A stretch of DNA of 38,905 nucleotides. It comes from RGIG5472 sp051867615 (lineage in GTDB: Bacteria; Bacillota; Clostridia; Oscillospirales; Oscillospiraceae). How positions within the stretch are numbered: the stretch's first letter is position 1; every line of letters begins with the position of its first letter. The stretch lies in the NCBI GenBank assembly GCA_051867615.1, contig JBJDYU010000055.1, forward strand, positions 1-38,905. The letters are read 5' to 3'. Below are positions 7,670 through 16,014 of the stretch, piece by piece. The translations under genes were made by a program, and so were the position numbers. The notes below the pieces were generated by a model. It was given only the letters and a program-made list of their open reading frames with translations. It made no database searches and was not told where the DNA came from.

Positions 7670-8840
7670 TCAGCCCGCGCCGGTCTGGGCCAGCGCGGCG
7701 AGGATGCGGTCTGCACACTGACTGACGAGCTCCGCTCCGGTTGCCAGATTGATCCGCACACAGGTCCCGCTGTGCCCGCCGAAGGCGCTGCCGTAATTGA
7801 GCGCCAACCCACATTTTTCCTGAAAGAAGGGCTGAATCTCCTCCTCTTTCAGATAGGCCCCAAAGTCTATCCACATGAGATACGTCCCCTCCAGCGCCGG
7901 GATACGCAGCCGGGGATAGGCGGAAAGCAGCTTCTCCCGCAAAAAGGCATAGTTCGCATAAACCTGCCGGCAGACCGTCCGGTTCCACTCCGCGCCGTCC
8001 CGGTAGGCCGCCTCGCCGGCCACATATCCCAACGTGTTTCCAAAGCTCATATGAAGCGGCTGCGTGAACGCGTCCCACCGCTCCCGCAGTGTATGATCCG
8101 GGATGACGGCCAGCGCGTTCTGAAAGCCCGCCAGATTGAAGGTCTTGCTGGGGGAGGTCAGGAGCATGGTGTTCTCCGCCTTTAGTGAGCAGAGGGGAAT
8201 ATGCACCGCCCCCTCGTGGGTGATATCCTGATGGATCTCATCCGACACGACGGTAACACGGTGCTTTTGGCAGATATCCAGCAGCCGCTCCAGCTCCTCC
8301 CGCCGCCAGACCCGCCCCACGGGATTATGGGGGCGAGCAAAACAGCAGCAGCTTTACCCGCTCCTCCCCGATCTTTTTCTCAATGTCTCCGTAATCCATG
8401 CCGTAGCCGTCCCCGCGCCATACCAGCGGGCTTTCCACGAGACGGCGGCTGCTCTGCTGCACCACCTTGAAAAACTGGGGATACACCGGCGAGAGTACCA
8501 GCACGCTCTCCCCCGGCTCCGTCAGCGAGAGGACCGACCAGCTCAAAGCGGCCACCACGCCAGGAGAAAAGCGCAGCCAGTCCTGCTGTACCGAAAACCT
8601 ATGCCTGCCGCGCTCCCAATCGATGAAAGCCCGCAGGAAACCGGCGCCCAGATAGGAATAGCCGTAAACGCCGGTCTCCATGTAGCGCCGCAGCGCCTCC
8701 TGCACGCAGTCGGGAACACGGAAATCCATGTCCGCGATCCACATTCCCAGCAGATCCCTGCTGCCGAAGCTCTGCTCCAGCATATCCCACTTGACACAGC
8801 TTGTGTTGTGGCGGTCAACAAATATCGCCTGTTCGCTCAT
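7670..8840 (-). pseudogene. PatB/MalY-type cystathionine beta-lyase (PLP), frameshifted
   Basis: Together the two frames encode a full-length, about 390-residue fold-type I PLP enzyme of the MalY/PatB C-S lyase family. The N-terminal half (VKWDMLEQSFGSRDLLGMWI, then ADMDFRVPD) runs into LLLFCSP. The other half continues GRVWRREELERLLDIC, VVSDEIHQDI and the PLP-lysine motif TSPSKTFNLAG. At 8329-8333 there are five G (five C on the coding strand). With four, the reading would be the family-typical CSPHNPVGRVW; with five it hits TAA at once. The start at 8840 has AAGGAG nine bases upstream; a GTG at 8861 is less likely. The gene is last in the importer operon. It is either a recent pseudogene, a phase-variable C-tract, or a sequencing error. 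Reaction if intact: cleavage of cystathionine or other cysteine conjugates to a thiol, pyruvate and ammonia. Confidence 0.85.
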
Positions 8841-8857
8841 CCGTACAGTCTCCTTTA

Positions 8858-9832
8858 TCACGCCTGCCCGTCATACAGGTGGCAAGCCGCCGTGTGCCCG
8901 GGCCGGATCTCACGCAGGGCCGGTTCTTCCCTGCGGCACACCTCCGCGGCATGACGGCAGCGTCCGCAGAAACGGCAGCCCGCCGGAGGATCGATGGCGC
9001 TGGGAACATCCCCGCTGAGCAGGACGCGCTCCCTGGCCTCCATCGTCTCGGGGTCCGCCACCGGCAGCGCGGAGAGCAGTGCCTGGGTATACGGATGGGC
9101 GGGATGGGCGTACAGCTCCTCCGAATCCGCCAGCTCCACCAGTTTCCCCAGATACATGACCCCCACATGGTCGGAAATATGCCGGACCACCGCCAGGTCA
9201 TGGGCGATGAACAGCATGGTCAGATTTCGCTGCCGCTGCATCTGCAAAAGCAAATTGACGATCTGCGCCTGCAAAGACACGTCCAGCGCGGACACCGGCT
9301 CGTCGCAAAAGAGGAATTCGGGGTCCACCGCCAGGGCGCGGGCGATGCTGATGCGCTGACGCTGTCCGCCCGAAAACTCGGAGACATTGCAGATAGCCTG
9401 CTCCCGTTTCAGGCCCACCATCTCCAGCAGCTCATAGACCATTTCCCGCTCGGCGTCTTTGTCCGGAGCCAGCCGGTGGGCCCGGATGCCTTCGGCGACG
9501 GCCCGGTACGCGGTATAATGCGGGTCCAGCGCGGCGTAGGGGTTCTGAAAGATCATCTGCACCTTGCGGGTAAACGCCAGACGTTCCGCCCGGTTCATGG
9601 CATGAACGTCCCTGTCCCGGTAAAAGACCTGGCCGCCGGTTTTGGGCAGCATACCGATGCAGGTCTTGCCGCAGGTGGTCTTGCCGCAGCCGGACTCGCC
9701 GACGATGCCAAGCGTCTCGCCCTGCCGGATCTGGAAGGACACGTCGTCCACCGCCTTCAGCACGCGGCCCTGTCCTGCGGGATAATACTTCCTCAGATGC
9801 CGCACATCGAGGATCACTTCTTCCTGCGCCAT
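8858..9832 (-). CDS. Oligopeptide/dipeptide ABC transporter ATPase (DppF/OppF type)
   Basis: A 324-residue cytoplasmic ATPase, second of a pair serving the importer. Walker A is GESGCGKTTCGKT, the signature is FSGGQRQRISIARAL, and Walker B is FLFCDEPVSALD. The C-terminal region carries the oligopeptide-transporter extension with PPAGCRFCGRCRHAAEVC, a cysteine cluster that in this family can bind an Fe-S cluster. It begins four bases after the DppD-type gene, and its end precedes the C-S lyase start by 17 bases. Confidence 0.93.
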   Translation of the reverse strand: MAQEEVILDVRHLRKYYPAGQGRVLKAVDDVSFQIRQGETLGIVGESGCGKTTCGKTCIGMLPKTGGQVFYRDRDVHAMNRAERLAFTRKVQMIFQNPYAALDPHYTAYRAVAEGIRAHRLAPDKDAEREMVYELLEMVGLKREQAICNVSEFSGGQRQRISIARALAVDPEFLFCDEPVSALDVSLQAQIVNLLLQMQRQRNLTMLFIAHDLAVVRHISDHVGVMYLGKLVELADSEELYAHPAHPYTQALLSALPVADPETMEARERVLLSGDVPSAIDPPAGCRFCGRCRHAAEVCRREEPALREIRPGHTAACHLYDGQA

Positions 9833-9836
9833 TTCT

Positions 9837-10829
9837 TTACACCGCCCCTTCCTGCTGCGCCGCCATGCGCCAGCACGCCGCCCGGTGACCGGGGGCGACC
9901 GCTTCCTCCTCAGGCTGCCGGTGGGCGCAGATGTTCATCGCATACGGACAGCGCATCCAGAACGCGCAGCCCTCCGGTGGCTCCGCCATGTCCGGTACGG
10001 CGCCGGCGATGGTGTGCAGCGGCTGCTTGCCCGGCAGATCGGGCCGGGGAATGGAGCGCAGCAGCGCCTGCGTATACGGATGCTGCGGATGATAAAAAAT
10101 GTCCCGGCGGGATCCGCTTTCCACGATCTTTCCCGCGTACATCACCATGATCCTGTCCGCCACGTCCGCGACGACGCCCAGATCGTGGGTGATGAGCAGG
10201 ATGGACATATTGAACTTGCGCTGCAGCTCCTTCATCAGCGCCAGGATCTGCGCCTGGATCGTCACGTCCAGCGAGGTGGTGGGTTCGTCCGCGATCAGCA
10301 GCTTCGGGCCGGCAATCATCGCCATGGCAATGACGGCGCGCTGCCGCTGGCCGCCGGAAAGCTCATGGGGGTATTTTTGAAAGCAGTCCTCCACATCGGC
10401 GATACCGGTCATACGCAGCATCTCCAGCGCTTTGGCGCGGCGCTGAGCCGCGGACATATCGCTTTTGTGGTTCTTCAGCACCTCCATGACCTGCTTGCCG
10501 ATCCGCTGAGTGGGATTGAGGGCCACCAGCGCATCCTGAAACACCAGGGCGCATTCCTTTCCCCGGAAGCCGGCCCAGGCCCCGGCGTCATATTGGGTGA
10601 CGTCCGTTCCCTCGAACAGGATCCTACTCTCCGGCAAAATCTTTCCCGGTGCCTTGACCAGTCCCATGATGCTCTTCGCTGTAACGGATTTGCCGCAGCC
10701 GGACTCGCCCACCAGCGCGACGGTCTCGCCGTGCAGGATGTCGAAGTCTACGCCCCGCACCGCCTGCACGGCCCCGCGGGGGCTGCCGTACGTTACGGCG
10801 AGATTTTCTATATGCAGCAAAGTATCCAT
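9837..10829 (-). CDS. Oligopeptide/dipeptide ABC transporter ATPase (DppD/OppD type)
   Basis: A 330-residue ATPase, partner of the DppF-type protein encoded next. Walker A is GESGCGKSVTAKS, the signature is LSGGQRQRAVIAMAM, and Walker B is LLIADEPTTSLD. The C-terminal oligopeptide extension includes PPEGCAFWMRCPYAMNIC, which has fewer cysteines than the DppF partner. It lies eight bases after the upstream permease gene, in a continuous minus-strand operon. Confidence 0.93.
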   Translation of the reverse strand: MDTLLHIENLAVTYGSPRGAVQAVRGVDFDILHGETVALVGESGCGKSVTAKSIMGLVKAPGKILPESRILFEGTDVTQYDAGAWAGFRGKECALVFQDALVALNPTQRIGKQVMEVLKNHKSDMSAAQRRAKALEMLRMTGIADVEDCFQKYPHELSGGQRQRAVIAMAMIAGPKLLIADEPTTSLDVTIQAQILALMKELQRKFNMSILLITHDLGVVADVADRIMVMYAGKIVESGSRRDIFYHPQHPYTQALLRSIPRPDLPGKQPLHTIAGAVPDMAEPPEGCAFWMRCPYAMNICAHRQPEEEAVAPGHRAACWRMAAQQEGAV

Positions 10830-10837
10830 CGCTCACC

Positions 10838-11761
10838 TCACTTGGACGATTTGGCTTCCAGTACGTTGTGCAGCGTCTCGCCCAGCAGGTTGAAGCCCAG
10901 CACCGTGATCAGGATCAGCACACCGGGGAAAACGCTCAGCAGCGGCTGGGAGAGCATCTGCTTCTGCGCTCCCTGCAGCATACTGCCCCACGAGGCGTAG
11001 GGGATGGAGACGCCAAGGCCAAGATAGCTCAGGGCGGACTCCATCAAAATGGCCGTGGCCACGTTCAGGCTGGCGGAGACGATGACGGAGCCGAGGACAT
11101 TGGGCAGAATATGGCTGACGGCAATGCGAAAGCCGGAGACGCCCAGGTTCTGCGCCGCGATCACAAAATCCCGCTCCTTCAGAGACATGGTCTCCGCCCG
11201 GACGATGCGCGCCACGTTGGCCCAGGAAAAGAGGCTCAGCACCAGGATAAGCGTGACGATGCCAGGATGCAGAAACGCGTTGATGATCACGATGAGCAGC
11301 ATACTGGGCAGGGCGAGGAAAATATCCGTCAGGCGCATCACCACCGTGTCCACTTTCTCTCCGATGTAGCCGGAGAACAGGCCGATGGCCGTGCCGACGG
11401 TGACGGAGATCAGCATGGAAAGCACGCCGATAGAGAGCGATACGCGGCCGCCGTAGAGGGCGCGGGTGAAGTAGTCCCGCCCATACTCGTCCGTGCCGAA
11501 CCAGTGGGCGGAGGAGAGGCCGCAGAGCTTTTCAGCGGCGTTGAGTTCGTAAGGATCATAGGGGCTGAGGAACGCAAAGACAGAGGCCAGCGCGATCAGC
11601 AGCAAAAGCGTCAGGCAAAACAGCGTGCCGGGCTTTTTCCGCAGCTCCCGCCAGAAGCGGCGGAGGAAGCCAGGCTCCTCCACCGGCCTTTTTTGCTGCA
11701 ACAGGCATTCCTTATCCAGCGGCGCAAAATCCGCCGGGGCAAACGGTTTAGTGTACGGCAC
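10838..11761 (-). CDS. Oligopeptide-type ABC transporter permease (DppC/OppC type)
   Basis: A 307-residue permease. It has the OppC-type N-terminal segment (LRKKPGTLFCLTLLLLIALA), an external loop FGTDEYGRDYFTRALYGGRV diagnostic of the family, and an EAA-like coupling loop (AAQNLGVSGFRIAVSHILPN). The open frame runs further upstream, but the GTG at 11761 is preceded at six bases by GGGGGGAGG. The preceding residues have no family resemblance. This start overlaps the end of the DppB-type gene by 14 bases, implying coupled translation. Confidence 0.9.
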   Translation of the reverse strand: MPYTKPFAPADFAPLDKECLLQQKRPVEEPGFLRRFWRELRKKPGTLFCLTLLLLIALASVFAFLSPYDPYELNAAEKLCGLSSAHWFGTDEYGRDYFTRALYGGRVSLSIGVLSMLISVTVGTAIGLFSGYIGEKVDTVVMRLTDIFLALPSMLLIVIINAFLHPGIVTLILVLSLFSWANVARIVRAETMSLKERDFVIAAQNLGVSGFRIAVSHILPNVLGSVIVSASLNVATAILMESALSYLGLGVSIPYASWGSMLQGAQKQMLSQPLLSVFPGVLILITVLGFNLLGETLHNVLEAKSSK

Positions 11762-12716
11762 GGGAAGCCTCCCCCCTTCTGATCCGCGGATCGACCAGCG
11801 CATAAAGCACATCCGCCAGGAAATTGCCGAGAACAAGGAGCGTACCGGACAGCATGACATAGGCCATGATGATCGGGTAGTCCCGGGAGTTGATGGCCGT
11901 CATGGCCAGCGTTCCCACGCCGGGCCAGCCGAACACGCTCTCCACGATGAACGAGCCGCTGACCAGCGAGGACAGATTCATGCCCAGCAGCGTGATGATG
12001 GGCAGCAGTGTGTTTTTCATCACATGGCGCCGCAGGATGGGACCGCTCCGGGTCCCCTTGGCCTCCGCCGTCAGGACGTACTCCTCCTCCAGCTCGCCGA
12101 TGGTGCTGGAGCGGACATAGCGGATATAGACCGCCACATGGCTGATGCTCAGCGTCAGGCAGGGCATGATCAGGTGCCGGAAGGTATCCAGCGCGGACTT
12201 CGCCCCGGGCGTCTGCATACCGGAGGACGGCAGCAGCCGCAGCGTGGAGGAGAGCAGAATGATCAGCAGCGTGCCGAACCAAAAGGGCGGGATGGACATA
12301 CCGATATGGGAAAAGCCGCTGATCAGGCGATCCGGCCAGCCGTCCTTCCGGTAGCCGGACCACATCCCCAGCGGGATCGCGATCACAATGGACAACAGCA
12401 TGGAGCTGCCCATCAGCAGGATCGTCGCGGGCAGACGGCTGAGCAGCTGCGGCGCGACGGCGGATTTATAGACAAGGGACACGCCGAAATCCCCCTGCAA
12501 AAGCAGGCCCAGCCAGGCGATATACTGCTCCCAGAGGCTTTTGTCCACGCCCAGGGAGGCCTTCAGGCTCTCCATCTGCTCCGCCGTCATTTCCGGGCGC
12601 ATATACATCTGCGAAACGTCGCCGGGCGCGATATAGATGATGGCGAAGGAAAAAAAGGAGATCGCGATCAGGACCAGAACAAACTGTATCGTTTTTTTAC
12701 ATAAGTACTTCCACAT
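11748..12716 (-). CDS. Oligopeptide-type ABC transporter permease (DppB/OppB type)
   Basis: A 322-residue permease with the typical start MWKYLCKKTIQFVLVLIAIS and the family sequence GDVSQMYMRPEMTAEQM. About six membrane segments follow, with the coupling loop LTAEAKGTRSGPILRRHVMK and the exit motif ESVFGWPGVGTL. The start at 12716 has GGAGGA six bases upstream; an ATG nine codons earlier is less likely. It forms the channel with the DppC-type protein. The gene follows the substrate-binding protein gene after 101 bases that hold two hairpins. Confidence 0.92.
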   Translation of the reverse strand: MWKYLCKKTIQFVLVLIAISFFSFAIIYIAPGDVSQMYMRPEMTAEQMESLKASLGVDKSLWEQYIAWLGLLLQGDFGVSLVYKSAVAPQLLSRLPATILLMGSSMLLSIVIAIPLGMWSGYRKDGWPDRLISGFSHIGMSIPPFWFGTLLIILLSSTLRLLPSSGMQTPGAKSALDTFRHLIMPCLTLSISHVAVYIRYVRSSTIGELEEEYVLTAEAKGTRSGPILRRHVMKNTLLPIITLLGMNLSSLVSGSFIVESVFGWPGVGTLAMTAINSRDYPIIMAYVMLSGTLLVLGNFLADVLYALVDPRIRRGEASRAVH

Positions 12717-12743
12717 GGGCGCTCCTCCGATGTCTGCCGCCAT

Positions 12744-12802
12744 CCGCCGGCCTGAGACCGGCGGACAGCAAAGAGGTCTGCTCCCGGAGAGGGAGCAGAC
12801 CT
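12744..12802 (-). terminator. Tandem hairpins between binding-protein and permease genes
   Basis: Two stems are visible: TCCGCCGG/CCGGCGGA at 12744-12766, and a 12-base-pair stem AGGTCTGCTCCC with its complement at 12774-12802. Neither has a long T-run on the minus strand. In importer operons such structures usually cause partial termination or protect the 3' end of the binding-protein message, giving more binding protein than membrane subunits. That role here is inference. Confidence 0.6.
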
Positions 12803-12817
12803 TTCTGCGTCAAAAGA

Positions 12818-14389
12818 TCATTTCACCTCAATGGAGAGGTAATCGATAAACTCGGGAATCACGGAAGAACCGTCCAGACCGCTGACATACTTATGGGAGA
12901 CGATGACGTAGTTGGTGTAGGTCAGAGGATACTCGCGGTACTCCTCCAGCGCCAGATCCTGGATCTGCAGCCAGGCGGCCTGCTTCTCCTCCGCGTTGGG
13001 GTTGGCGGTGGCGGCCTTGATCATATCCACCAGCTCCGTGCTGAAGCCGGTATTGACATAGAAGTTGCGGTTGGTCATGAAGTTGAACGCCTTGCCGGGG
13101 TGGGTGCCGCGCTCAGAGTCCCAGCCGTTGGTGGCCAGATCCCAAGAGGAGGCGGTGGCTTCATCGCCGAAGTCATAGAAGCGCATGAAGAAGCTCATGG
13201 AATCCAGACCCTCGATGTTGACGTTCACGCCGATGGCGCCCAGCTGCTGCTGGATAACGGTGGCGATCTCCTCCATGTTGGCACGGTCAGAGTTATAGAT
13301 GTAGGTCAGGGTCTGGCCAGTCAGGCCGGAGGCGTCCGCCAGACGCTGGGCCTCCTCCAGGTCCTGGGTATAGCCGGCGCAGTCGGGGTTATACAGGGAC
13401 TGCTCGGGGGTCAGGAGGCTGTTGGCAGGAACGGCCAGCTGATCGGAGCCGTAGGCGATGTCCACGATCTCGGCGGCGTTCAGCGCCAGGAAGACCGCCT
13501 TGCGGGCGTCGTCGGACAGCGTGGACAGGACGGCGGCCTTGGGGTTGATCTGCAGATAGTTCAGGCGGGCCTCGGGGATGATGAACAGGTTATACTGGTC
13601 GGAGGCGGCCTCATACTTGGCCAGGTCTTCGGCGGTGGTCACGCGCATACAGTCGATCTCGCCGTTTTCAAAGGCCAGCTGCGTGGTGGTGCCGGCGCCG
13701 ATGGTCTTCATAACGACCTGCTGCACCTGAGGCGTGCCGCGGTAATAGTCCTCGCGGGCGGTGAAAACGATGCTGTCGGCATTGATCTCGGAGACAGTGT
13801 AGGCGCCGGAGGTGACCATATCGGGGGAGCTGAAGTAGCCGCTGTTATCCACGGCAGAGGGGTCGTCGTTGAAAGCGTGGGAAGGCATGGGATAGAACAG
13901 GGAGAGAGTCTGGGAATACACGTCATACACCTGAGGCAGCGTGATCTCCAGGGTCTTGTCGTCCACCACGTTGAAGGTCACAGGCTCGTTGTTGACGATG
14001 TTATAAGCGGAGTAGCCGCCGTAGGCCAGGCCCTCATACTCCATGCTGAACAGGATGTCCTGCACCACCACAGGCTCGCCGTCGCTCCAGTTGGCGTTGT
14101 CGTTGATGTGGATGGTGTAGGTCAGGCCGTCCTCGGACAGCTCCACCTTGTCGGCCAGATAGTATTCATAGCCGTCCTTGGTCTCGGCGAACAGCGGCTC
14201 ATAGACGGGGCGGACGACGGAGAGCTTGTCATCGTCCATATTGTTGGGCTGCAGGGAATCCGGAATAGAATTGACCGCGATGTTGAACACGCCCGGATGC
14301 TCGGAGGTGGCAGACTGCCCGCCGCAGCCGGACAAAAGGCCCAGGAGCATCAGAGCTGCGAGGCAGAGGCACAAAACTTTCTTTTTCAT
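12818..14389 (-). CDS. Family 5 ABC substrate-binding lipoprotein (peptide/nickel type)
   Basis: A 523-residue extracellular binding lipoprotein of solute-binding family 5. The lipoprotein signal ends LLGLLSGCGG, placing the lipid-bearing cysteine at about residue 22. Family features include YEYYLADKVELSEDGLTYTI, NANWSDGEPVVVQDILFSME and the downstream INPKAAVLSTLSDDARKAVF. AAAGGAG precedes the ATG by eight bases. It comes 40 bases after the double-cubane reductase gene and before the permease genes, so it belongs to the same transcription unit. The family binds peptides, nickel chelates, glutathione and related molecules; the ligand here is not determinable by eye. Confidence 0.92.
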   Translation of the reverse strand: MKKKVLCLCLAALMLLGLLSGCGGQSATSEHPGVFNIAVNSIPDSLQPNNMDDDKLSVVRPVYEPLFAETKDGYEYYLADKVELSEDGLTYTIHINDNANWSDGEPVVVQDILFSMEYEGLAYGGYSAYNIVNNEPVTFNVVDDKTLEITLPQVYDVYSQTLSLFYPMPSHAFNDDPSAVDNSGYFSSPDMVTSGAYTVSEINADSIVFTAREDYYRGTPQVQQVVMKTIGAGTTTQLAFENGEIDCMRVTTAEDLAKYEAASDQYNLFIIPEARLNYLQINPKAAVLSTLSDDARKAVFLALNAAEIVDIAYGSDQLAVPANSLLTPEQSLYNPDCAGYTQDLEEAQRLADASGLTGQTLTYIYNSDRANMEEIATVIQQQLGAIGVNVNIEGLDSMSFFMRFYDFGDEATASSWDLATNGWDSERGTHPGKAFNFMTNRNFYVNTGFSTELVDMIKAATANPNAEEKQAAWLQIQDLALEEYREYPLTYTNYVIVSHKYVSGLDGSSVIPEFIDYLSIEVK

Positions 14390-14429
14390 TGTTTTCTCCT
14401 TTTGTTTTTGACTGTATAGGGGTTCTATA

Positions 14430-15578
14430 TCACAGCATCTCGATCAGTGCCGTAATACGCGTTTCGATCTGTCCGACGTCCGTGGCGGAATAGTCGGTCT
14501 CGATCTTCTGATAGGGCAGGCCATATTGCTGCTGCACAAAGTCCCGAACCGTCTTGCTCTCCACGGAATAAGGATGGCAGGAGACCAGGATCAGCTCCAC
14601 CACGGCGTCGGGCTTGTACTCCTCGATCAGCCTTCCCAGCAGCTCCAGCCGGTTGGGGTTGGGCGTCATGCAGGCGCAGCCGATGCTCAGATATCGCCGG
14701 GCAAGGGCCATATAGACGTCCGGCTCCTCCTCGTCTACATTCCGGTCGGCGGACTTGGCACCGCCGCAGTTTTCGTAGGCCACCACCACAGCCCCGTGAC
14801 TTTCAATGGCGCGGATCACCTTCATGGCGGCGCCGGAGGAGGGACAGCCGGTGACCAGGACCCGCGGCATCTTTTTTAGATGGTTCCCGGCGGCGTATTC
14901 CGCCTGTATCTTCCCGATCAGCGCCCGGGTATCGGAGGCGAAGTTGTTGTCGAAGCGGTAGCCCGAGCCGTAAAGCACATTGTACAGCTGCTCGCCCCAC
15001 ATGGGCGCGGGGTCCAGCCGCATCAGGCCGTACAGATCCTTCATGACCTGGCGCTCTTCATTGCGCTGGCGGATGGCCTTGCGGATGGCCTCCTCCGTGA
15101 TGGTCACTTCAAAGCGCCGCTCCAGCTCCTCCTTGAAGCGGATAATCTCCTGCCGGTACAGCTGCAGCCCCAGCTCACTCTGGCGGTTGGGCAGCTCCAG
15201 AACATACACGGGCTTGAACTGCCCCAGCAGCTCGTACATCTTCTTTTTTCCGTCGCAGGTGGTCTCGCCCACGATCAGGTCGGAAAAATAAAAGAAGGGA
15301 CACTTGTCCGTTTTGGCGAAGCCGTAGCTTGATTTGATCAGCGGACAGAGGTTGGAGGGAAGATCCACCTCGGCATCCTTGATCGTCTCGTCTGAAGTGG
15401 AGCAAAGGCCCACCACGATCGCGCCCATGGCCACGGCGATCTCCTGCGGAAAAAAGGTGCAGAAGACGCCGATGACGGGCTTCCCGCTGTCCTTGACCGC
15501 TTTGACATGGAGAAAAGCGTTTTTACGCTGTTCGGCAAATTCGTCGAATATAGCGGGAAGATCGTTTTTCAGTTCCAT
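14430..15578 (-). CDS. Double-cubane-cluster reductase (2-hydroxyacyl-CoA dehydratase family)
   Basis: A 382-residue cytoplasmic protein of the 2-hydroxyacyl-CoA dehydratase subunit superfamily. It is closest to the stand-alone double-cubane-cluster proteins, the YjiM-like anaerobic reductases. Conserved cysteines appear in PSNLCPLIKSSYGF, LIVGETTCDGKKKMYEL, YENCGGAKS, SIGCACMTPNP and LVSCHPYSVES, in the order expected for the Fe8S9 cluster. The start at 15578 is preferred because AGGGGGCGG lies just before it; an ATG 16 codons earlier has no such site. Known relatives carry out ATP-driven low-potential electron transfer and need a BadF/YjiL-type activase, which I do not find in the window. 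It opens the operon that includes the importer and the C-S lyase. Substrate unknown. Confidence 0.9.
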   Translation of the reverse strand: MELKNDLPAIFDEFAEQRKNAFLHVKAVKDSGKPVIGVFCTFFPQEIAVAMGAIVVGLCSTSDETIKDAEVDLPSNLCPLIKSSYGFAKTDKCPFFYFSDLIVGETTCDGKKKMYELLGQFKPVYVLELPNRQSELGLQLYRQEIIRFKEELERRFEVTITEEAIRKAIRQRNEERQVMKDLYGLMRLDPAPMWGEQLYNVLYGSGYRFDNNFASDTRALIGKIQAEYAAGNHLKKMPRVLVTGCPSSGAAMKVIRAIESHGAVVVAYENCGGAKSADRNVDEEEPDVYMALARRYLSIGCACMTPNPNRLELLGRLIEEYKPDAVVELILVSCHPYSVESKTVRDFVQQQYGLPYQKIETDYSATDVGQIETRITALIEML

Positions 15579-15633
15579 CAAATCCGCCCCCTTATGGCAA
15601 AAAATGAAGTTTGTTAAAATTTCCACTCAATAT

Positions 15634-15662
15634 ACTATACCACCCCTTCTCTTTTTTGTAAA
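15634..15662 (-). promoter_or_regulatory. Sigma-70-type promoter of the reductase/importer operon
   Basis: On the minus strand TTTACA (15657-15662) and TATAGT (15634-15639) are separated by exactly 17 bases. Each differs from consensus by one base. It lies 56 bases upstream of the reductase start, in an AT-rich stretch, and is the only good promoter I see for the genes down to 7670. Confidence 0.75.
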
Positions 15663-16014
15663 ATTCAATTTACGCGGGCATCGCAGTGCAATCATCGTTT
15701 TTTTCACTGAAACGCGCTTCACCCCCTATATAAAACTCCGCAAAAGCGCGCAGGCCGTTCAGGGCGGCAGCTTCTCGGGCAAGAACGCAAAGCGCCCGGC
15801 CTTGCAGCGCCTCATAGACGATGGCAAAGCCGGGCAGGTTTCAAAAACCTTTATTTCCATCCGAACCGCTTTTCTCGCTCCACCGCGGAGTCCGGTCAGA
15901 TGTGGAATGCGCTGAAAAAAACGGGATAGTGTTTTGTCTGTGGCCGAAACGTACGGCACATTCCCGCTATTGGACGGTCTGTGCCGAATGTCGTCCTGTC
16001 ATTCGCCCCCCTAT
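15663..16014. other. Gene-free interval upstream of the reductase operon
   Basis: About 350 bases between the reductase promoter and the end of the GH3 gene. A 66-codon open frame on the minus strand (15759-15959) has no ribosome site and no recognised motif. An imperfect inverted repeat GCCCGGCCTTGC...GGCAAAGCCGGGC spans about 15794-15836. I see nothing else here. Confidence 0.4.

Noticed and set aside
12893..14419. Long plus-strand open frame (508 codons)
   Set aside because: It is the shadow of the substrate-binding protein gene on the minus strand; its translation is a repetitive Gly/Val/His-rich sequence.
15759..15959. Short minus-strand frame with a FETCPALPSSMRRC stretch
   Set aside because: No ribosome site, no recognised family; the two cysteines are not enough to call a gene.
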